This document shows, piece after piece, positions 26,063-35,060 of a stretch of 64,000 bases of DNA. The notes beneath the pieces are model-generated. The model saw only the letters and a program-made list of their open reading frames with translations, made no database searches and was not told where the DNA came from. Each line of letters opens with the position of its first letter. The first letter of the stretch is position 1. Source of the DNA: Sinimarinibacterium flocculans (GTDB taxonomy: Bacteria; Pseudomonadota; Gammaproteobacteria; Nevskiales; Nevskiaceae); the NCBI RefSeq assembly GCF_003201205.1, contig NZ_QICN01000003.1, positions 372,001-436,000 of the forward strand. Reading direction: 5' to 3'. Both the position numbers and the translations under genes were made by a program.

Positions 26063-28099
26063 TTACGGGGTCAGCGACCGACCGTAGCCGTGGTCCGCGG
26101 CGCTCGCATAGTTCTGCGTGGCGTCGTTGCGGTTACGCAGCTTCAGCAGGAAGCCGATGACCGGCAGGCCGTCCATCGCCGACAGCGCCTGACCGTTACC
26201 ACCGAAGGCGGTCGGGTCGAGCGGCAGCGTGGCCGACTGGAAGCCCAGCGAGTTGGCCGTCAGGTTCATGCTCACCCAGCCGTTGTCGTTGTTCGGCGCC
26301 GGCAGACCCGTCGTCTGGACGGTGTTCTGCGGACCGGACGGATAGTTGGCCAGCAGACGGTTCAGACCCGTCGGGAAGCCCGTGCCCAGACCGCGGAAGC
26401 CGAGGGCCGACACACCGTCAAAGGTGATGACGTTCGACTCGTAGCACAGCTGAGCGACGAAGACATCCGGCGGCGGAGCCGGCGACACGACCGGACCACC
26501 CGCAGCAGCCTGACCGATGGCCTGCTCGGCACGATCGAACACCGAGAACTCCACCTCATTGCAAGCGCGGGCTTCGTTCGGCGTCGCACCGTTGAACGGG
26601 TTCTGGAACGGCGGGTAGGCAACCATCAGCGGACGAGCCACCGTGGCAACGTTGACGCCCGGTCCCGGCTGGCCCAGATCAGCTTCCGGACGGCCACGCG
26701 AGCCGGCGAAGCCGCCACCAGCAGCGATCGGCAGCGGGATACCGAACTGCACACCGGCGCCACGATCGACGTAGAAGCTCTTCGTCGGCATGGTGACAAT
26801 CCAGTCGGTCGACACGCCGCGGGTATCGCCATCATCGACGTTCGCCCACTCGTTGTTGATGGCCGAACGCATGATCGTCGCGCTCATGGCGTCGATACCA
26901 CGCAGTCCGCCGGCAACGTTCGTGTAGGTGGCATCCGGCTGCACCGACACCGCCTGGTTCAGGCTGTCATCCCACCAGTTGGCTTCCGGCGGGAAAGCGT
27001 CGTTCAGGCTCGGCTCCAAGAAGCCGTTGCTGAACTGGCGCGTGACCAGGTTCGGGCAGCTGACCGCGTTGGCCACCGCTGCGAAGGCGGTATCCAGAGC
27101 CAGCGCACCGCCCGGCTGCCAGAGGTTGGCATTCGCCGCTTCACGCTGATCGCCACGGGTGACGACGCAGTCGACGTCCGCAAGCGTTGCCGCGATGTTG
27201 GCCGCATCCATCGGCGCATCTGCAACGCCGCTGTTGTAGAAGTTGCCCCACACCGACGCGGCGCCGCCGGCTTCGGTACCGCGAGCCGGGTTCACCAGAC
27301 GGAAGTTGTACTTCAGAGCATTGATCGGCTCACCGAACTGACGCGCCGTCGCGAGAATCTGACGGATCGTGTCGCTGCCGGTGGTGGCCTGGTCGTCAAT
27401 GGCGGCGACCGTCTCGTCGACACCGTAGACGCCACCGACCACCTCAGCACGCGAACCCGGGCCGAAGGCACCGTCGAGCGCGCGGCAGTCGTGGTTCTCG
27501 ATCGCGTTGCCGACGTTGATCACGCCGGTCGGATCCTGGGCGACGTACGACGAATCCTTCGTGCCGATGGTGCGACCCATGACGACGAACTCGACGTAGC
27601 CCTCACGCAGACGATCGACGCCAACCGGGCCGGTGTCGTTGCTGCTGGGGTTGCCGCCGCTGAAACCAGCGGTCGACATCAGCTGACCCGTGGTGTTGCG
27701 GTTGCTGATGTTGTTGGTCTGGCTGTTCAGGACAACGCTGCTCGGAATCGTGCAGGTGATGCGGCCGTTGCTGTCGGCGCTGTCTTCGCCGATGAAGCGC
27801 GGGCCGTTGTCCGAGTCAACCAGACGGCCAATGAAGACGTCGTAGCCCGAAAGCGCGACGTTGAAGTCGAGCACGTCGCGGCTGTTGAGCGCCTCGTGGA
27901 AGCGGACCTTGACCACGATCGGGTCAGGGCTCGTGTTGGTCAGATTGATCAGCGTCTGCCAGCCATCACGCACCGTGTAATACGGCGCGATGGCCACCTC
28001 GCCGACACCGTCGCCAGCGACATTCACCGCCGACGCGTTCTGCGAGAGCAGCGCCGCTGCGGCCGCAGCGAGTGCTCCAGTACTGCGAAGAAATTTCAT
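26063..28099 (-). CDS. Large secreted cell-surface protein of unknown function
   Basis: The 678-residue protein has a clean signal peptide (MKFLRSTGALAAAAAALLSQNASA) and then an Asn/Gly/Ala-rich, beta-type body (APYYTVRDGWQTLINLTNTSPDPIVVKVRFHEALNS, a beginning I associate with conserved gammaproteobacterial surface proteins). Few Lys and several paired Cys (ITCTIP, NHDCRALD, DVDCVV, VSCPNL, ARACNE, AQLCYE) fit an oxidising extracellular location. The ribosome-binding site GGGAG precedes ATG 28099 and a double terminator follows, so it is transcribed alone and perhaps strongly. No enzyme motif is visible. An S-layer-like or matrix role is possible because of its position next to the capsule operon. 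Confidence 0.7.
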   Translation of the reverse strand: MKFLRSTGALAAAAAALLSQNASAVNVAGDGVGEVAIAPYYTVRDGWQTLINLTNTSPDPIVVKVRFHEALNSRDVLDFNVALSGYDVFIGRLVDSDNGPRFIGEDSADSNGRITCTIPSSVVLNSQTNNISNRNTTGQLMSTAGFSGGNPSSNDTGPVGVDRLREGYVEFVVMGRTIGTKDSSYVAQDPTGVINVGNAIENHDCRALDGAFGPGSRAEVVGGVYGVDETVAAIDDQATTGSDTIRQILATARQFGEPINALKYNFRLVNPARGTEAGGAASVWGNFYNSGVADAPMDAANIAATLADVDCVVTRGDQREAANANLWQPGGALALDTAFAAVANAVSCPNLVTRQFSNGFLEPSLNDAFPPEANWWDDSLNQAVSVQPDATYTNVAGGLRGIDAMSATIMRSAINNEWANVDDGDTRGVSTDWIVTMPTKSFYVDRGAGVQFGIPLPIAAGGGFAGSRGRPEADLGQPGPGVNVATVARPLMVAYPPFQNPFNGATPNEARACNEVEFSVFDRAEQAIGQAAAGGPVVSPAPPPDVFVAQLCYESNVITFDGVSALGFRGLGTGFPTGLNRLLANYPSGPQNTVQTTGLPAPNNDNGWVSMNLTANSLGFQSATLPLDPTAFGGNGQALSAMDGLPVIGFLLKLRNRNDATQNYASAADHGYGRSLTP

Positions 28100-28519
28100 T
28101 GCTTCAAACTCCCAAAGGTTGATGAACCCGGATGGTCGTCCTGACTAGCTGCGCGTGCCGGACGGGTACTGCTGACGGAACATCCGTGGCGAACTTTACC
28201 ACCGACTAAGTGGAACTTCTATCCACGCACGCAGTGTTCCCGTGAGTCTGGTTTGAGTCTTGTTGTTCCTGCGACCCCTCCCTGACCAGCAGCAGTCAAG
28301 AACCAACTATCAAGGCCCCGCGTTACAGCGGCGAGTGCCGGGCCGGACACTAACCTCGCCGTTTTGGGCTGTCAAGGGAAATCCCCCGCAGCTCAGTCCT
28401 CTACGTCACACTTCGAAGCAAGCGAAGTCCGTGCCAAGCCTGTCATGACCCGACGCCCCCCGATCGTGACCGGGTGCACGGATTCGCCGCGCATTCGTGC
28501 CATTCAAGGAACACGCCGG
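28100..28519. other. Intergenic region without a recognised gene
   Basis: 420 bases between the surface-protein start and the 3' end of the broken DUF6351 gene. It must contain the promoter of the surface-protein gene, but I could not find a convincing -35/-10 pair. Short open frames here have no coding character, and no clear terminator hairpin for the DUF6351 gene was seen. Confidence 0.6.
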
Positions 28520-29215
28520 TCAGCTCGCGGATTCGGAGCGTGCGACCCGCCATTTGAGTTCGAAAGGCGTCCGCAGCTCCGTGCCGCCGATGCTGGGCCA
28601 CGCGAGGCTGCGTTCGACGTCTTCGGCCGCCGCGCGATCGAAGTCGCAGACGCCCTCCGGAAAGATGGCCTGCAGCTCGGCAAGCTGGCCAGAGTCGAGA
28701 CGCCCGCCGTAATCGTCGGGGTCGATGGGGCGGAGTTGGCAACGGATGATGTCGTCGGTGAACGGCATGCCGGCCACCATGCGCGGTGTGCGCGTGACCG
28801 GCAGCGTCAGCGAGCATATGCCGATGCCCCGCCCCTCCGGGCCGAAGTCTTCCGGGACATTGACGCGCAGCGGCACGTCGACATCGAAACCAGGCACCTG
28901 CTCGTGCAGAGACTCGATCGTCGGCAGCAGGGGGAGCTGTGCAAGCCCGAGCGGCAACAGGATCGCGTCCGGCAGTTCGAGTCGCCCACCAATGGTGCCG
29001 AACGTGCAGTAGTCCCCGGCAAGGACCGGCTTGGCGGCCTGCACCGCCGCCACATGGTCGCCCCCGTACGCGGGCCGCAGGGGTTCGAGCGCCTCGAGCC
29101 ACTGCTCCATCACCGGGTAGCCGTCGGCCTGGGTGACGACGCCGCGCCAGATTCCCTGCGTCACCGTCTGCCCGCTCTGCTTTTCGAGGCGGGCACGGAT
29201 GATGAATGGCCGCAC
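28520..29215 (-). pseudogene. Detached C-terminal part of the DUF6351 lipoprotein (frameshift)
   Basis: This 231-residue frame has no start of its own: its reading continues upstream as HEAVRPFIIRARLEKQSG, which joins the end of the neighbouring frame (DLIPVANI). DUF6351 proteins, as I recall them, continue from this point through a DIHxxxRxFxxRxRL element into about 200 more residues. Removing one T (or adding two bases) at 29219-29226 restores one reading frame. It contains CQLRPIDPDDYGG and a Cys-containing FPEGVCDFD, typical of the end of these secreted proteins. It could be a real mutation or a base-calling error. Confidence 0.75.
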
Positions 29216-29219
29216 GGCC

Positions 29220-30968
29220 TCATGAGATGTTGGCGACCGGAATCAGATCGAGGTAGGGCGCGTGGTCGAGGACCGGTGTTTCCGCCAGCCGCCCGCGGCC
29301 GATGACACCACCGATGCGGTACGCAATGCGGGCCATGTCCTCATCCATGCGCATGCGGTCGGCGACGACGCGACCATCGACGCTGAAGCCTCCCACGTTG
29401 CGGTTCAGGTCGAGAAACTCTTCGGCACTGGTCGTGCCGTCCAGCAGCGCCTCCAGGCCATACTGGACGCCAGTATTGTCCAGCGGACGCCTCGCATAAC
29501 CGGTTGCGGGGTCGCGGCCGAAGATATTGACGTTGGCGTCCTGCACCGTGCAGCGTACGCCATCGAGCTTCGGTCCGTCCGGATGGTCGGGACCGCGATA
29601 GCGGTCTTCCGCCGGCACCGGACCGCAGCCCACCTCCGGATTGAGCAGGTCCAGGAAGGCGTCGACCCAGGACGCGCAGATCGCATTGAGCTGGTTGCCG
29701 ACGAGCAGGTTGTGGCCGTTGACGGCGGCCTGCTTGGCCTGCGACCAGTCGAGCGGGCTGTTCTCGTAGTAGTTCTGCAGCAGTCCGCAATCAGCAACGG
29801 TCATCGCCGTGGTCAGGATGTCGGCGAACGAGGCCGTGGGCATGGCCGCGCTGATCAGGCCCGGCGCGTTGTTCGCTGCGTTGTATTGCTGCAGGGCGGC
29901 TCCCGAACCGTTGGTGCCGATCAGGAAGCGCACGGGCCCGTAGCGCTCGATGATGTGCTCCTTGGTCATCATCGTCGTTTCGAGACTGATCATCGGATTG
30001 CAGTGGTTGCCGAAGGCACTGAGCGTGTTGTGCACGATCAGGTCGCCCTTGCCGAGGCGATCGGCGATCCCGACCAGATTGACCAGCAGGTTGTCGGCGG
30101 AGAACTCGGTCAGCGCCAGCGCGCCGAGCACGATGTTCGGATCGCTGCGCCCCTGCTGATAACCGACGCCGCAGGATTCCCCGAAGACGTAATAGACCTG
30201 CCGGTTCCACAGCGCCGGCTCGAATGACGCGTCGGGCCCGCGCGCCGCCGGATCGTCGAGGACCGCCATGCGTGCGATACCGCGGTTGATCGTCGAGGTC
30301 TCGAGGCGGACGACGAAGGGCACCGCCCGGCCGTCCTTGGTCTCCGTCATGATCACGTCGCCCGGGTACGGCGCATACGGATCCGTCAGTTCCTCGAAGC
30401 CCTGCGAGGTGATCGAGCGGTAGTACCAGCGATACTGGGTCTCGATCGAGCAGTTGGCATCGACCGGCTCGCCCAGCCCGGCATCGACGGTGCGGCAGAC
30501 GAAGGGCGTCTGATGGGGGCCGGAAATGACCGGGCCCGAGCGCGGATGGTTGCGGACCTCGAGCGCCGCGCGACGCACGCCGGCAGTTCCTTCGACGACA
30601 GCCTCGATCGCATTGGCGCCCTCGACCAGCCCGGTCACGAGTCCGCGCAGGTCACCGCTGTCGTCGCGGCCGAACGCGGCACTGACGTCCTCCCCGTTGC
30701 GCCGCACCCGTAACCGGTCGTCCGCCGCCAGTCCGCGCAGGGCCAGCAGCACGTCGCCGCTGGTTACGGCGTCCGGCAGCGTCGACAGGGTGACCATCTC
30801 GAACTCCCCGGCAGCCAGAGCCGGAGTCCGCAAGGTATGCGGGTCCGCCTCGACCGTACGCGTTTGCGCGCCGCCGTCCGTGACGGAGGCCGGATCGCTG
30901 CTGCCGCAGCCGGAAAGCCACAACGCAGCCAGGATCAGGCCCCAGGCCGGAAACGCCGTCTTGCTCAT
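29220..30968 (-). CDS. DUF6351-family lipoprotein, truncated by frameshift
   Basis: 582 residues are read before the early stop. The N-terminus has a lipobox (LWLSGCGSS), followed by an Ig-like segment (LLALRGLAADDRLRVRRNGEDVSAAF...GLVTGLVEGANAIEA). The main domain has conserved blocks (SGPHQTPFVCRT, YRSITSQGFEELTDP, GNHCNPMISLETTMMTKEHIIERYG, IGTNGSGAALQQYNAANNAPGLI, NIFGRDPATGYARRPLDNTGVQYGLEAL) that I associate with DUF6351. An alpha/beta-hydrolase-like role has a weak hint in the small-residue turn NGSGA; no function is established here. The stop follows VANIS directly at the frameshift; the rest of the protein is encoded at 28520-29215. Confidence 0.78.
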   Translation of the reverse strand: MSKTAFPAWGLILAALWLSGCGSSDPASVTDGGAQTRTVEADPHTLRTPALAAGEFEMVTLSTLPDAVTSGDVLLALRGLAADDRLRVRRNGEDVSAAFGRDDSGDLRGLVTGLVEGANAIEAVVEGTAGVRRAALEVRNHPRSGPVISGPHQTPFVCRTVDAGLGEPVDANCSIETQYRWYYRSITSQGFEELTDPYAPYPGDVIMTETKDGRAVPFVVRLETSTINRGIARMAVLDDPAARGPDASFEPALWNRQVYYVFGESCGVGYQQGRSDPNIVLGALALTEFSADNLLVNLVGIADRLGKGDLIVHNTLSAFGNHCNPMISLETTMMTKEHIIERYGPVRFLIGTNGSGAALQQYNAANNAPGLISAAMPTASFADILTTAMTVADCGLLQNYYENSPLDWSQAKQAAVNGHNLLVGNQLNAICASWVDAFLDLLNPEVGCGPVPAEDRYRGPDHPDGPKLDGVRCTVQDANVNIFGRDPATGYARRPLDNTGVQYGLEALLDGTTSAEEFLDLNRNVGGFSVDGRVVADRMRMDEDMARIAYRIGGVIGRGRLAETPVLDHAPYLDLIPVANIS

Positions 30969-31061
30969 CTCTCCCCCATCGTCGCGAAGTGCCCGGTCGT
31001 TCGCCGGGGGCGCGAGTATTGCACCCGCATGACAGCTTGCCGATGGGAATAGACGCCAGCC

Positions 31062-31385
31062 TTAGGATTTGCGTTCGCGTTTCGGCTCACCCGCGAAACG
31101 TCTCCGCGTGGCGCGATATAGCAGGTAAACCGCCCACGGATACGCCAGCAGCCACCAGCCCGCCGCCTCCTGCAGGGAGAGGGCCTGTTCGGGATAACGC
31201 GCCCGCGCGATCGCCATGTAAATCCACAGGAACAGCCACGGCAACTGCGAGGCCGCCGTCCACGCGAGCTTGCGCACCCAGCCGCAGCGACGCGAAAACA
31301 GGATCAGCAGGGCCGGCAGCAGGATGCAGGTCAAGGCCAGCAACCGGCGCCAGGCATCGTCCACGAGCAACCAGTCGGCGCTCAC
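31062..31385 (-). CDS. Small membrane protein of unknown function
   Basis: A 107-residue protein starting at GTG 31385. It has two or three hydrophobic helices (LLALTCILLPALLILF, ASQLPWLFLWIYMAIA, AAGWWLLAYPWAVYLLY), with a basic C-terminus (RATRRRFAGEPKRERKS). The positive ends suggest a cytoplasmic C-terminus. It lies 42 bases downstream of the thioredoxin-like gene and could be cotranscribed. I do not recognise the family. Confidence 0.6.
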   Translation of the reverse strand: MSADWLLVDDAWRRLLALTCILLPALLILFSRRCGWVRKLAWTAASQLPWLFLWIYMAIARARYPEQALSLQEAAGWWLLAYPWAVYLLYRATRRRFAGEPKRERKS

Positions 31386-31427
31386 CGCATCACCCTGCGA
31401 CCGGATGGCGAGCCAGGCGACGACGCG

Positions 31428-32006
31428 CTACCCGGCATCGGCGCGAACCTGCTTTGTCCACTTGATATTGCAGCCCATGCTGGGATGTTGCTGCTGCGAA
31501 GGCGGCTCCCCCGCCAGAACGGCGTCGATCGCCGCGCGCAGGTCGGCACCGGTCAGCGGGCGGGCGTTGCCCGGCGTCGAGTCGTCGAGCCGGCCACGGT
31601 AAGCCAGCTTGAGTTCGCGGTCGAACAGGAAGAAATCCGGCGTACAGGCGGCTTGATAGGCCCGTGCCACCTGCTGGCTGGCGTCATGCAGATAAGGAAA
31701 CGGATACCCGAGCCGCAGCGCCGTCTCGCGCATCGCCTCGGGGCTGTCCTCCGGGTAGGCCGATGCGTCATTGCTAGAGATCGCGACGATCCCCAGCCGC
31801 GGCGGCCGGTAGTCCGCCGCCAGCCGCAGCAGTTCCGGATTGACGTGCTTCACGTAAGGGCAATGGTTGCAGATGAACATCACCAGCGTGGCGGCATCGC
31901 CGCGCAGCGTCTGCAGGTCGAGCATCTGGCCGCTGACGGTATCGGGCAGCCTGAAATCCGGCGCCGGCGTGGCCAGGGGCAGCATGTGGGAGGGCGTCAG
32001 GGCCAT
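31428..32006 (-). CDS. Thioredoxin-fold redoxin (AhpC/TSA-like)
   Basis: The 192-residue protein has PAPDFRLPDTVSG (typical redoxin start), FICNHCPYVKHVNPEL near residue 45 with a CxxC-like C-N-H-C pair, VAISSNDASAYPEDSPEAM, YPFPYLHDASQQVARAY and TPDFFLFD, the cis-Pro region. The CNHCPYVK motif marks a subfamily of cytoplasmic thioredoxin-like proteins annotated as AhpC/TSA family. It has no signal peptide. It is divergent from metK, sharing the 166-base upstream region. Confidence 0.82.
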   Translation of the reverse strand: MALTPSHMLPLATPAPDFRLPDTVSGQMLDLQTLRGDAATLVMFICNHCPYVKHVNPELLRLAADYRPPRLGIVAISSNDASAYPEDSPEAMRETALRLGYPFPYLHDASQQVARAYQAACTPDFFLFDRELKLAYRGRLDDSTPGNARPLTGADLRAAIDAVLAGEPPSQQQHPSMGCNIKWTKQVRADAG

Positions 32007-32088
32007 GGCGAAGCGGTGGGGCCGTCGAGCAGGGGCGCGAGTCTAGCGCAGCCCCCCGCAGGCTTCGCGGACTGCTAGACTATCCGCC

Positions 32089-32106
32089 TATCCGTATAGA
32101 CAGATA
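32089..32106. promoter_or_regulatory. Palindromic operator candidate upstream of metK
   Basis: An interrupted 18-base palindrome (ATC-C-GT-A-TA-G-AC-A-GAT with outer T/A) stands 67 bases before metK. It has the same arm order and spacing as the palindrome before ahcY (33454-33469; consensus ATCCGYATARRCRGAT). A shared repressor of the methyl cycle, such as the ArsR-type SahR, is the simplest explanation. I cannot confirm the regulator. Confidence 0.5.
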
Positions 32107-32172
32107 TGCGCGCTGCGGCCACGCTGACGCGATCCTGTTCCCTTCCATCGCGAACACCCGAGGGTTACCGCC

Positions 32173-33375
32173 GTGAGTCAGTTTCTCTTCACCTCAGAGT
32201 CCGTTTCCGAGGGCCATCCGGACAAGCTCGCCGACCAGATTTCCGATGCGGTGCTCGACGCCATCCTCGTGCAGGACAAGCGAGCCCGGGTCGCGTGCGA
32301 AACCATGGTCAAGACCGGTGTCGCCATCGTTGCGGGCGAGATCACGACCAGCGCCTGGGTCGATCTCGAGGCACTGGCGCGCAAGGTCATCAATGACATC
32401 GGCTACACCTCGTCGGACGTCGGTTTCGACGGCGCGACCTGCGGCGTGCTCAACCTGATCGGCAAGCAGTCGCCGGACATCGCCATGGGCGTGGACCGCA
32501 AGAAGCCCGAGGAGCAGGGCGCCGGCGACCAGGGCCTGATGTTCGGCTACGCCTGCAACGAGACCAGGGAACTGATGCCGGCGGCGATCTACTACTCGCA
32601 TCGCCTCGTCGAGCAGCAATCGAAGGCGCGCAAGGGCAAGAAGGCCAAGCTGCCGTGGCTGCGGCCGGATGCGAAGTCGCAGGTCACGCTGCGCTACGAC
32701 AACGACGTCGCCGTCGGCATCGATGCGGTGGTGCTGTCGACGCAGCACGATCCCGAGATCAAGCTCAAGGACCTGCGCGAAGCGGTCATGGAAGAGATCA
32801 TCAAGCCGGTGCTGCCGGCGAAGCTGATCACCAAAGCCACGAAGTTCCACATCAATCCGACGGGCAACTTCGTCATCGGCGGCCCGGTCGGCGACTGCGG
32901 CCTGACCGGACGCAAGATCATCGTCGACACCTACGGCGGCTGGGCGCGTCATGGTGGCGGCGCGTTCTCGGGCAAGGACCCGTCGAAGGTCGACCGCTCG
33001 GCCGCGTATGCGGCGCGTTACGTCGCCAAGAACATCGTCGCCGCCGGCCTCGCCGCGCGCTGCGAGGTGCAGGTGAGCTACGCCATCGGCGTCGCCCAGC
33101 CGACCTCGATCATGGTGACGACCTTCGGCACCGGCAAGATCAGCGATGCCGGCCTCGAGAAGCTGGTGCGCAAGCACTTCGACCTGCGTCCCTACGGCAT
33201 CAGCAAGATGCTCGATCTGGTCCATCCGATGTACCAGGCCACGGCCGCCTACGGCCATTTCGGCCGCAAGCCCTACGAGGTCAAGCTCGCTAACGGCGAA
33301 TCCTTCACCGCGTTCTCGTGGGAGAAGACGGACAAGGCCGAGGTCCTGGCCGCCGATGCGAAGAAGCTGAAGTAG
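32173..33375 (+). CDS. metK: S-adenosylmethionine synthetase
   Basis: The 400-residue enzyme makes S-adenosylmethionine from methionine and ATP in the cytoplasm. The start is GTG 32173 with GAGGGTT upstream. Visible family marks are [24 protein letters not shown] at the N-terminus, [15 protein letters not shown] near residue 118 (methionine-binding loop), [21 protein letters not shown] near residue 237 (ATP site) and [23 protein letters not shown] near residue 258. It supplies the SAM that the methyltransferases use; ahcY and metF downstream recycle the product. Confidence 0.98.
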   Translation: MSQFLFTSESVSEGHPDKLADQISDAVLDAILVQDKRARVACETMVKTGVAIVAGEITTSAWVDLEALARKVINDIGYTSSDVGFDGATCGVLNLIGKQSPDIAMGVDRKKPEEQGAGDQGLMFGYACNETRELMPAAIYYSHRLVEQQSKARKGKKAKLPWLRPDAKSQVTLRYDNDVAVGIDAVVLSTQHDPEIKLKDLREAVMEEIIKPVLPAKLITKATKFHINPTGNFVIGGPVGDCGLTGRKIIVDTYGGWARHGGGAFSGKDPSKVDRSAAYAARYVAKNIVAAGLAARCEVQVSYAIGVAQPTSIMVTTFGTGKISDAGLEKLVRKHFDLRPYGISKMLDLVHPMYQATAAYGHFGRKPYEVKLANGESFTAFSWEKTDKAEVLAADAKKLK

Positions 33376-33394
33376 GAGCGGCTTCAGCCGCGAC
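33372..33394. repeat. REP-like palindrome overlapping the metK stop codon
   Basis: The 23-base element begins GTAGGAGCGGCTTCAGCC and contains a GCGGCT/AGCCGC hairpin. I recognise it as the kind of dispersed palindrome with a GTAGGAGCG head found in many copies in Xanthomonadales genomes. Its TAG is the metK stop codon. Only one copy is in the window. Confidence 0.6.
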
Positions 33395-33395
33395 C

Positions 33396-33427
33396 GAAGG
33401 CCGCCGCGAGGCGGCCTTCGTGTTTCT
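33396..33427 (+). terminator. Terminator after metK
   Basis: A 10-bp perfect stem (33396-33405 with 33410-33419) closes a GCGA tetraloop and is followed by GTGTTTCT, a modest U-tract. It should end most metK transcripts before the ahcY promoter region. Confidence 0.7.
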
Positions 33428-33453
33428 GGCAACCGTCGAATCTATATCCCTTC

Positions 33454-33474
33454 ATCCGCATAAGCGGATATACT
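33454..33474 (+). promoter_or_regulatory. ahcY promoter -10 with overlapping palindromic operator
   Basis: The palindrome ATCCGC-ATAA-GCGGAT (33454-33469) overlaps a candidate -10 TATACT (33469-33474). No good -35 is seen. A transcript starting near 33481 would begin just before the SAH riboswitch. A protein bound to the palindrome would cover the -10. A related palindrome lies before metK. Confidence 0.5.
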
Positions 33475-33484
33475 CGACCTTCCG

Positions 33485-33532
33485 CCGCCGAGGGGCGTTG
33501 CGACCTGCGTACACCGCAGGCCAGGCTCGGCG
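33485..33532 (+). promoter_or_regulatory. S-adenosylhomocysteine (SAH) riboswitch
   Basis: The element has the SAH riboswitch core: stem P1 CCGCCGAG (33485-33492) with CTCGGCGG (33525-33532), the conserved GGGCGTTGCGACC internal strand (33493-33505), a P2 hairpin CCTGCG/CGCAGG (33504-33520) and CCAGG leading back into P1. SAH riboswitches switch on ahcY and related genes when S-adenosylhomocysteine accumulates. The aptamer is 51 bases before the ahcY start; I could not define the expression platform or the P4 pseudoknot. Confidence 0.93.
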
Positions 33533-33583
33533 GCCCCGTCTGCAACCGCGCCCACATCTGGCCACCACACCGAGAGTGAACGC

Positions 33584-35014
33584 ATGAACGCCGTCATCAA
33601 GAATCTGCAGGACGCGGACTACAAGGTCCGCGATATCTCCCTGGCCGAGTTCGGCCGCAAGCGCATCCGCATGGCCGAGGAAGAGATGCCCGGCCTGATG
33701 TCGATCCGCGCCAAGTACGCGCCGCTGCAGCCGCTCAAGGGCGTGCGCCTGTCCGGCTCGCTGCACATGACCAAGGAAACGGCGGTGCTGATCGAGACGC
33801 TGGTCGCGCTCGGCGCCTCGGTGCGCTGGGCCTCGTGCAACATTTTCTCGACGCAGGACGACGCCGCTGCCGCGATCGCCGCCGCCGGCATCCCGGTGTT
33901 CGCCTGGAAGGGCGAGACGCTCGAGGAATACTGGGACTGCACGCTCGACATGCTCACCCATCCGGGCATGAAGGGGCCGGAGCTGATCGTCGACGACGGC
34001 GGCGACGCCACGCTGCTGATCCACAAGGGCGTGGAGATGGAGGACGGCGACACCTGGGTCGACTCGCCGTCCGGCAACCACGAGGAGCAGGTCATCAAGA
34101 ACCTGCTCAAGCGCACCAAGACCGAGCGCCCGGGCTTCTGGAAGAAGGTCGCGGCCGACTGGCGTGGCGTCTCCGAGGAGACGACCACCGGCGTGCACCG
34201 CCTCTACCAGATGATGGAGGCCGGCAAGCTGCTGGTGCCGGCGATCAACGTCAACGACTCGGTCACCAAGTCCAAGTTCGACAACCTGTACGGCTGCCGC
34301 GAATCGCTGGCCGACGGCATCAAGCGCGCCACCGACCTGATGATCGCCGGCAAGGTGGCCTTCGTCGCCGGCTACGGCGACGTCGGCAAGGGTTCGGCGC
34401 ACTCGCTGCGCGGCCTGGGCGCGCGCGTGATCGTCTCCGAGATCGACCCCATCAACGCGCTGCAGGCGGCGATGGAAGGCTTCGAGGTCAAGACCATCGA
34501 GGACGTGCTGCCGTTCGCCGACATCTACGTCACCACGACCGGCAACAAGGACATCATCACCCTCGAGCACATGAAGGCGATGAAGAACAACGCCCTGGTG
34601 TGCAACATCGGCCACTTCGACAACGAAATCCAGATGGATCGGTTGAATGCCTCGGGCGCGGTGCGCGACACCATCAAGCCGCAGGTCGACCGCTACACCT
34701 TCAACGACACCGGCCGCTCGCTGTACGTGCTCGCCGAAGGCCGCCTGATCAACCTCGGCTGCGCGCACGGCCATCCGAGCTTCGTGATGTCCAACAGTTT
34801 CTCGAACCAGACGCTCGCCGCGATCGACCTGTGGAAGAACAAGGACGTCTACGAAAAGACCGTCTACCGTCTGCCCAAGCAGCTCGACGAGGAAGTCGCG
34901 CGCCTGCACCTCGAGCAGATCGGCGTGAAGCTGACCAAGCTGACGCCGGAGCAGGCCGCCTATCTCGGCGTGCCGGTCGAAGGCCCGTACAAGCCGGATC
35001 ACTACCGCTACTGA
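33584..35014 (+). CDS. ahcY: Adenosylhomocysteinase (SAH hydrolase)
   Basis: The 476-residue NAD-dependent cytoplasmic enzyme splits S-adenosylhomocysteine into adenosine and homocysteine, removing the inhibitor of methyltransferases. Visible marks: [16 protein letters not shown] near residue 62, [14 protein letters not shown] near residue 106, [21 protein letters not shown] near residue 222, the NAD-binding [20 protein letters not shown] near residue 256 and [13 protein letters not shown] near residue 342. The C-terminus KPDHYRY is the conserved end that reaches the neighbouring subunit. An SAH riboswitch and a palindromic operator precede it. Confidence 0.98.
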   Translation: MNAVIKNLQDADYKVRDISLAEFGRKRIRMAEEEMPGLMSIRAKYAPLQPLKGVRLSGSLHMTKETAVLIETLVALGASVRWASCNIFSTQDDAAAAIAAAGIPVFAWKGETLEEYWDCTLDMLTHPGMKGPELIVDDGGDATLLIHKGVEMEDGDTWVDSPSGNHEEQVIKNLLKRTKTERPGFWKKVAADWRGVSEETTTGVHRLYQMMEAGKLLVPAINVNDSVTKSKFDNLYGCRESLADGIKRATDLMIAGKVAFVAGYGDVGKGSAHSLRGLGARVIVSEIDPINALQAAMEGFEVKTIEDVLPFADIYVTTTGNKDIITLEHMKAMKNNALVCNIGHFDNEIQMDRLNASGAVRDTIKPQVDRYTFNDTGRSLYVLAEGRLINLGCAHGHPSFVMSNSFSNQTLAAIDLWKNKDVYEKTVYRLPKQLDEEVARLHLEQIGVKLTKLTPEQAAYLGVPVEGPYKPDHYRY

Positions 35015-35024
35015 GGACGTGCCG

Positions 35025-35050
35025 AGGGGCCGCGAAAGCGGCCCCTTTGC
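35025..35050 (+). terminator. Hairpin between ahcY and metF
   Basis: A 9-bp stem AGGGGCCGC/GCGGCCCCT (35025-35033 with 35038-35046) with a GAAA tetraloop and a short T run. It lies between the ahcY stop and the metF start at 35061 and could lower metF expression relative to ahcY. Confidence 0.65.
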
Positions 35051-35060
35051 TCTGCGCGCC

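Noticed and set aside
26042-28144. 700-codon plus-strand frame opposite the surface protein gene
   Set aside because: Its product is Arg/Asp/Val-rich without motifs, as expected for the reverse of a coding frame; the minus-strand frame has a signal peptide and a ribosome-binding site.
32007-32172. A SAM riboswitch upstream of metK
   Set aside because: No SAM-I, SAM-II or SAM-IV core was found in the 166-base leader; only the palindrome is visible.
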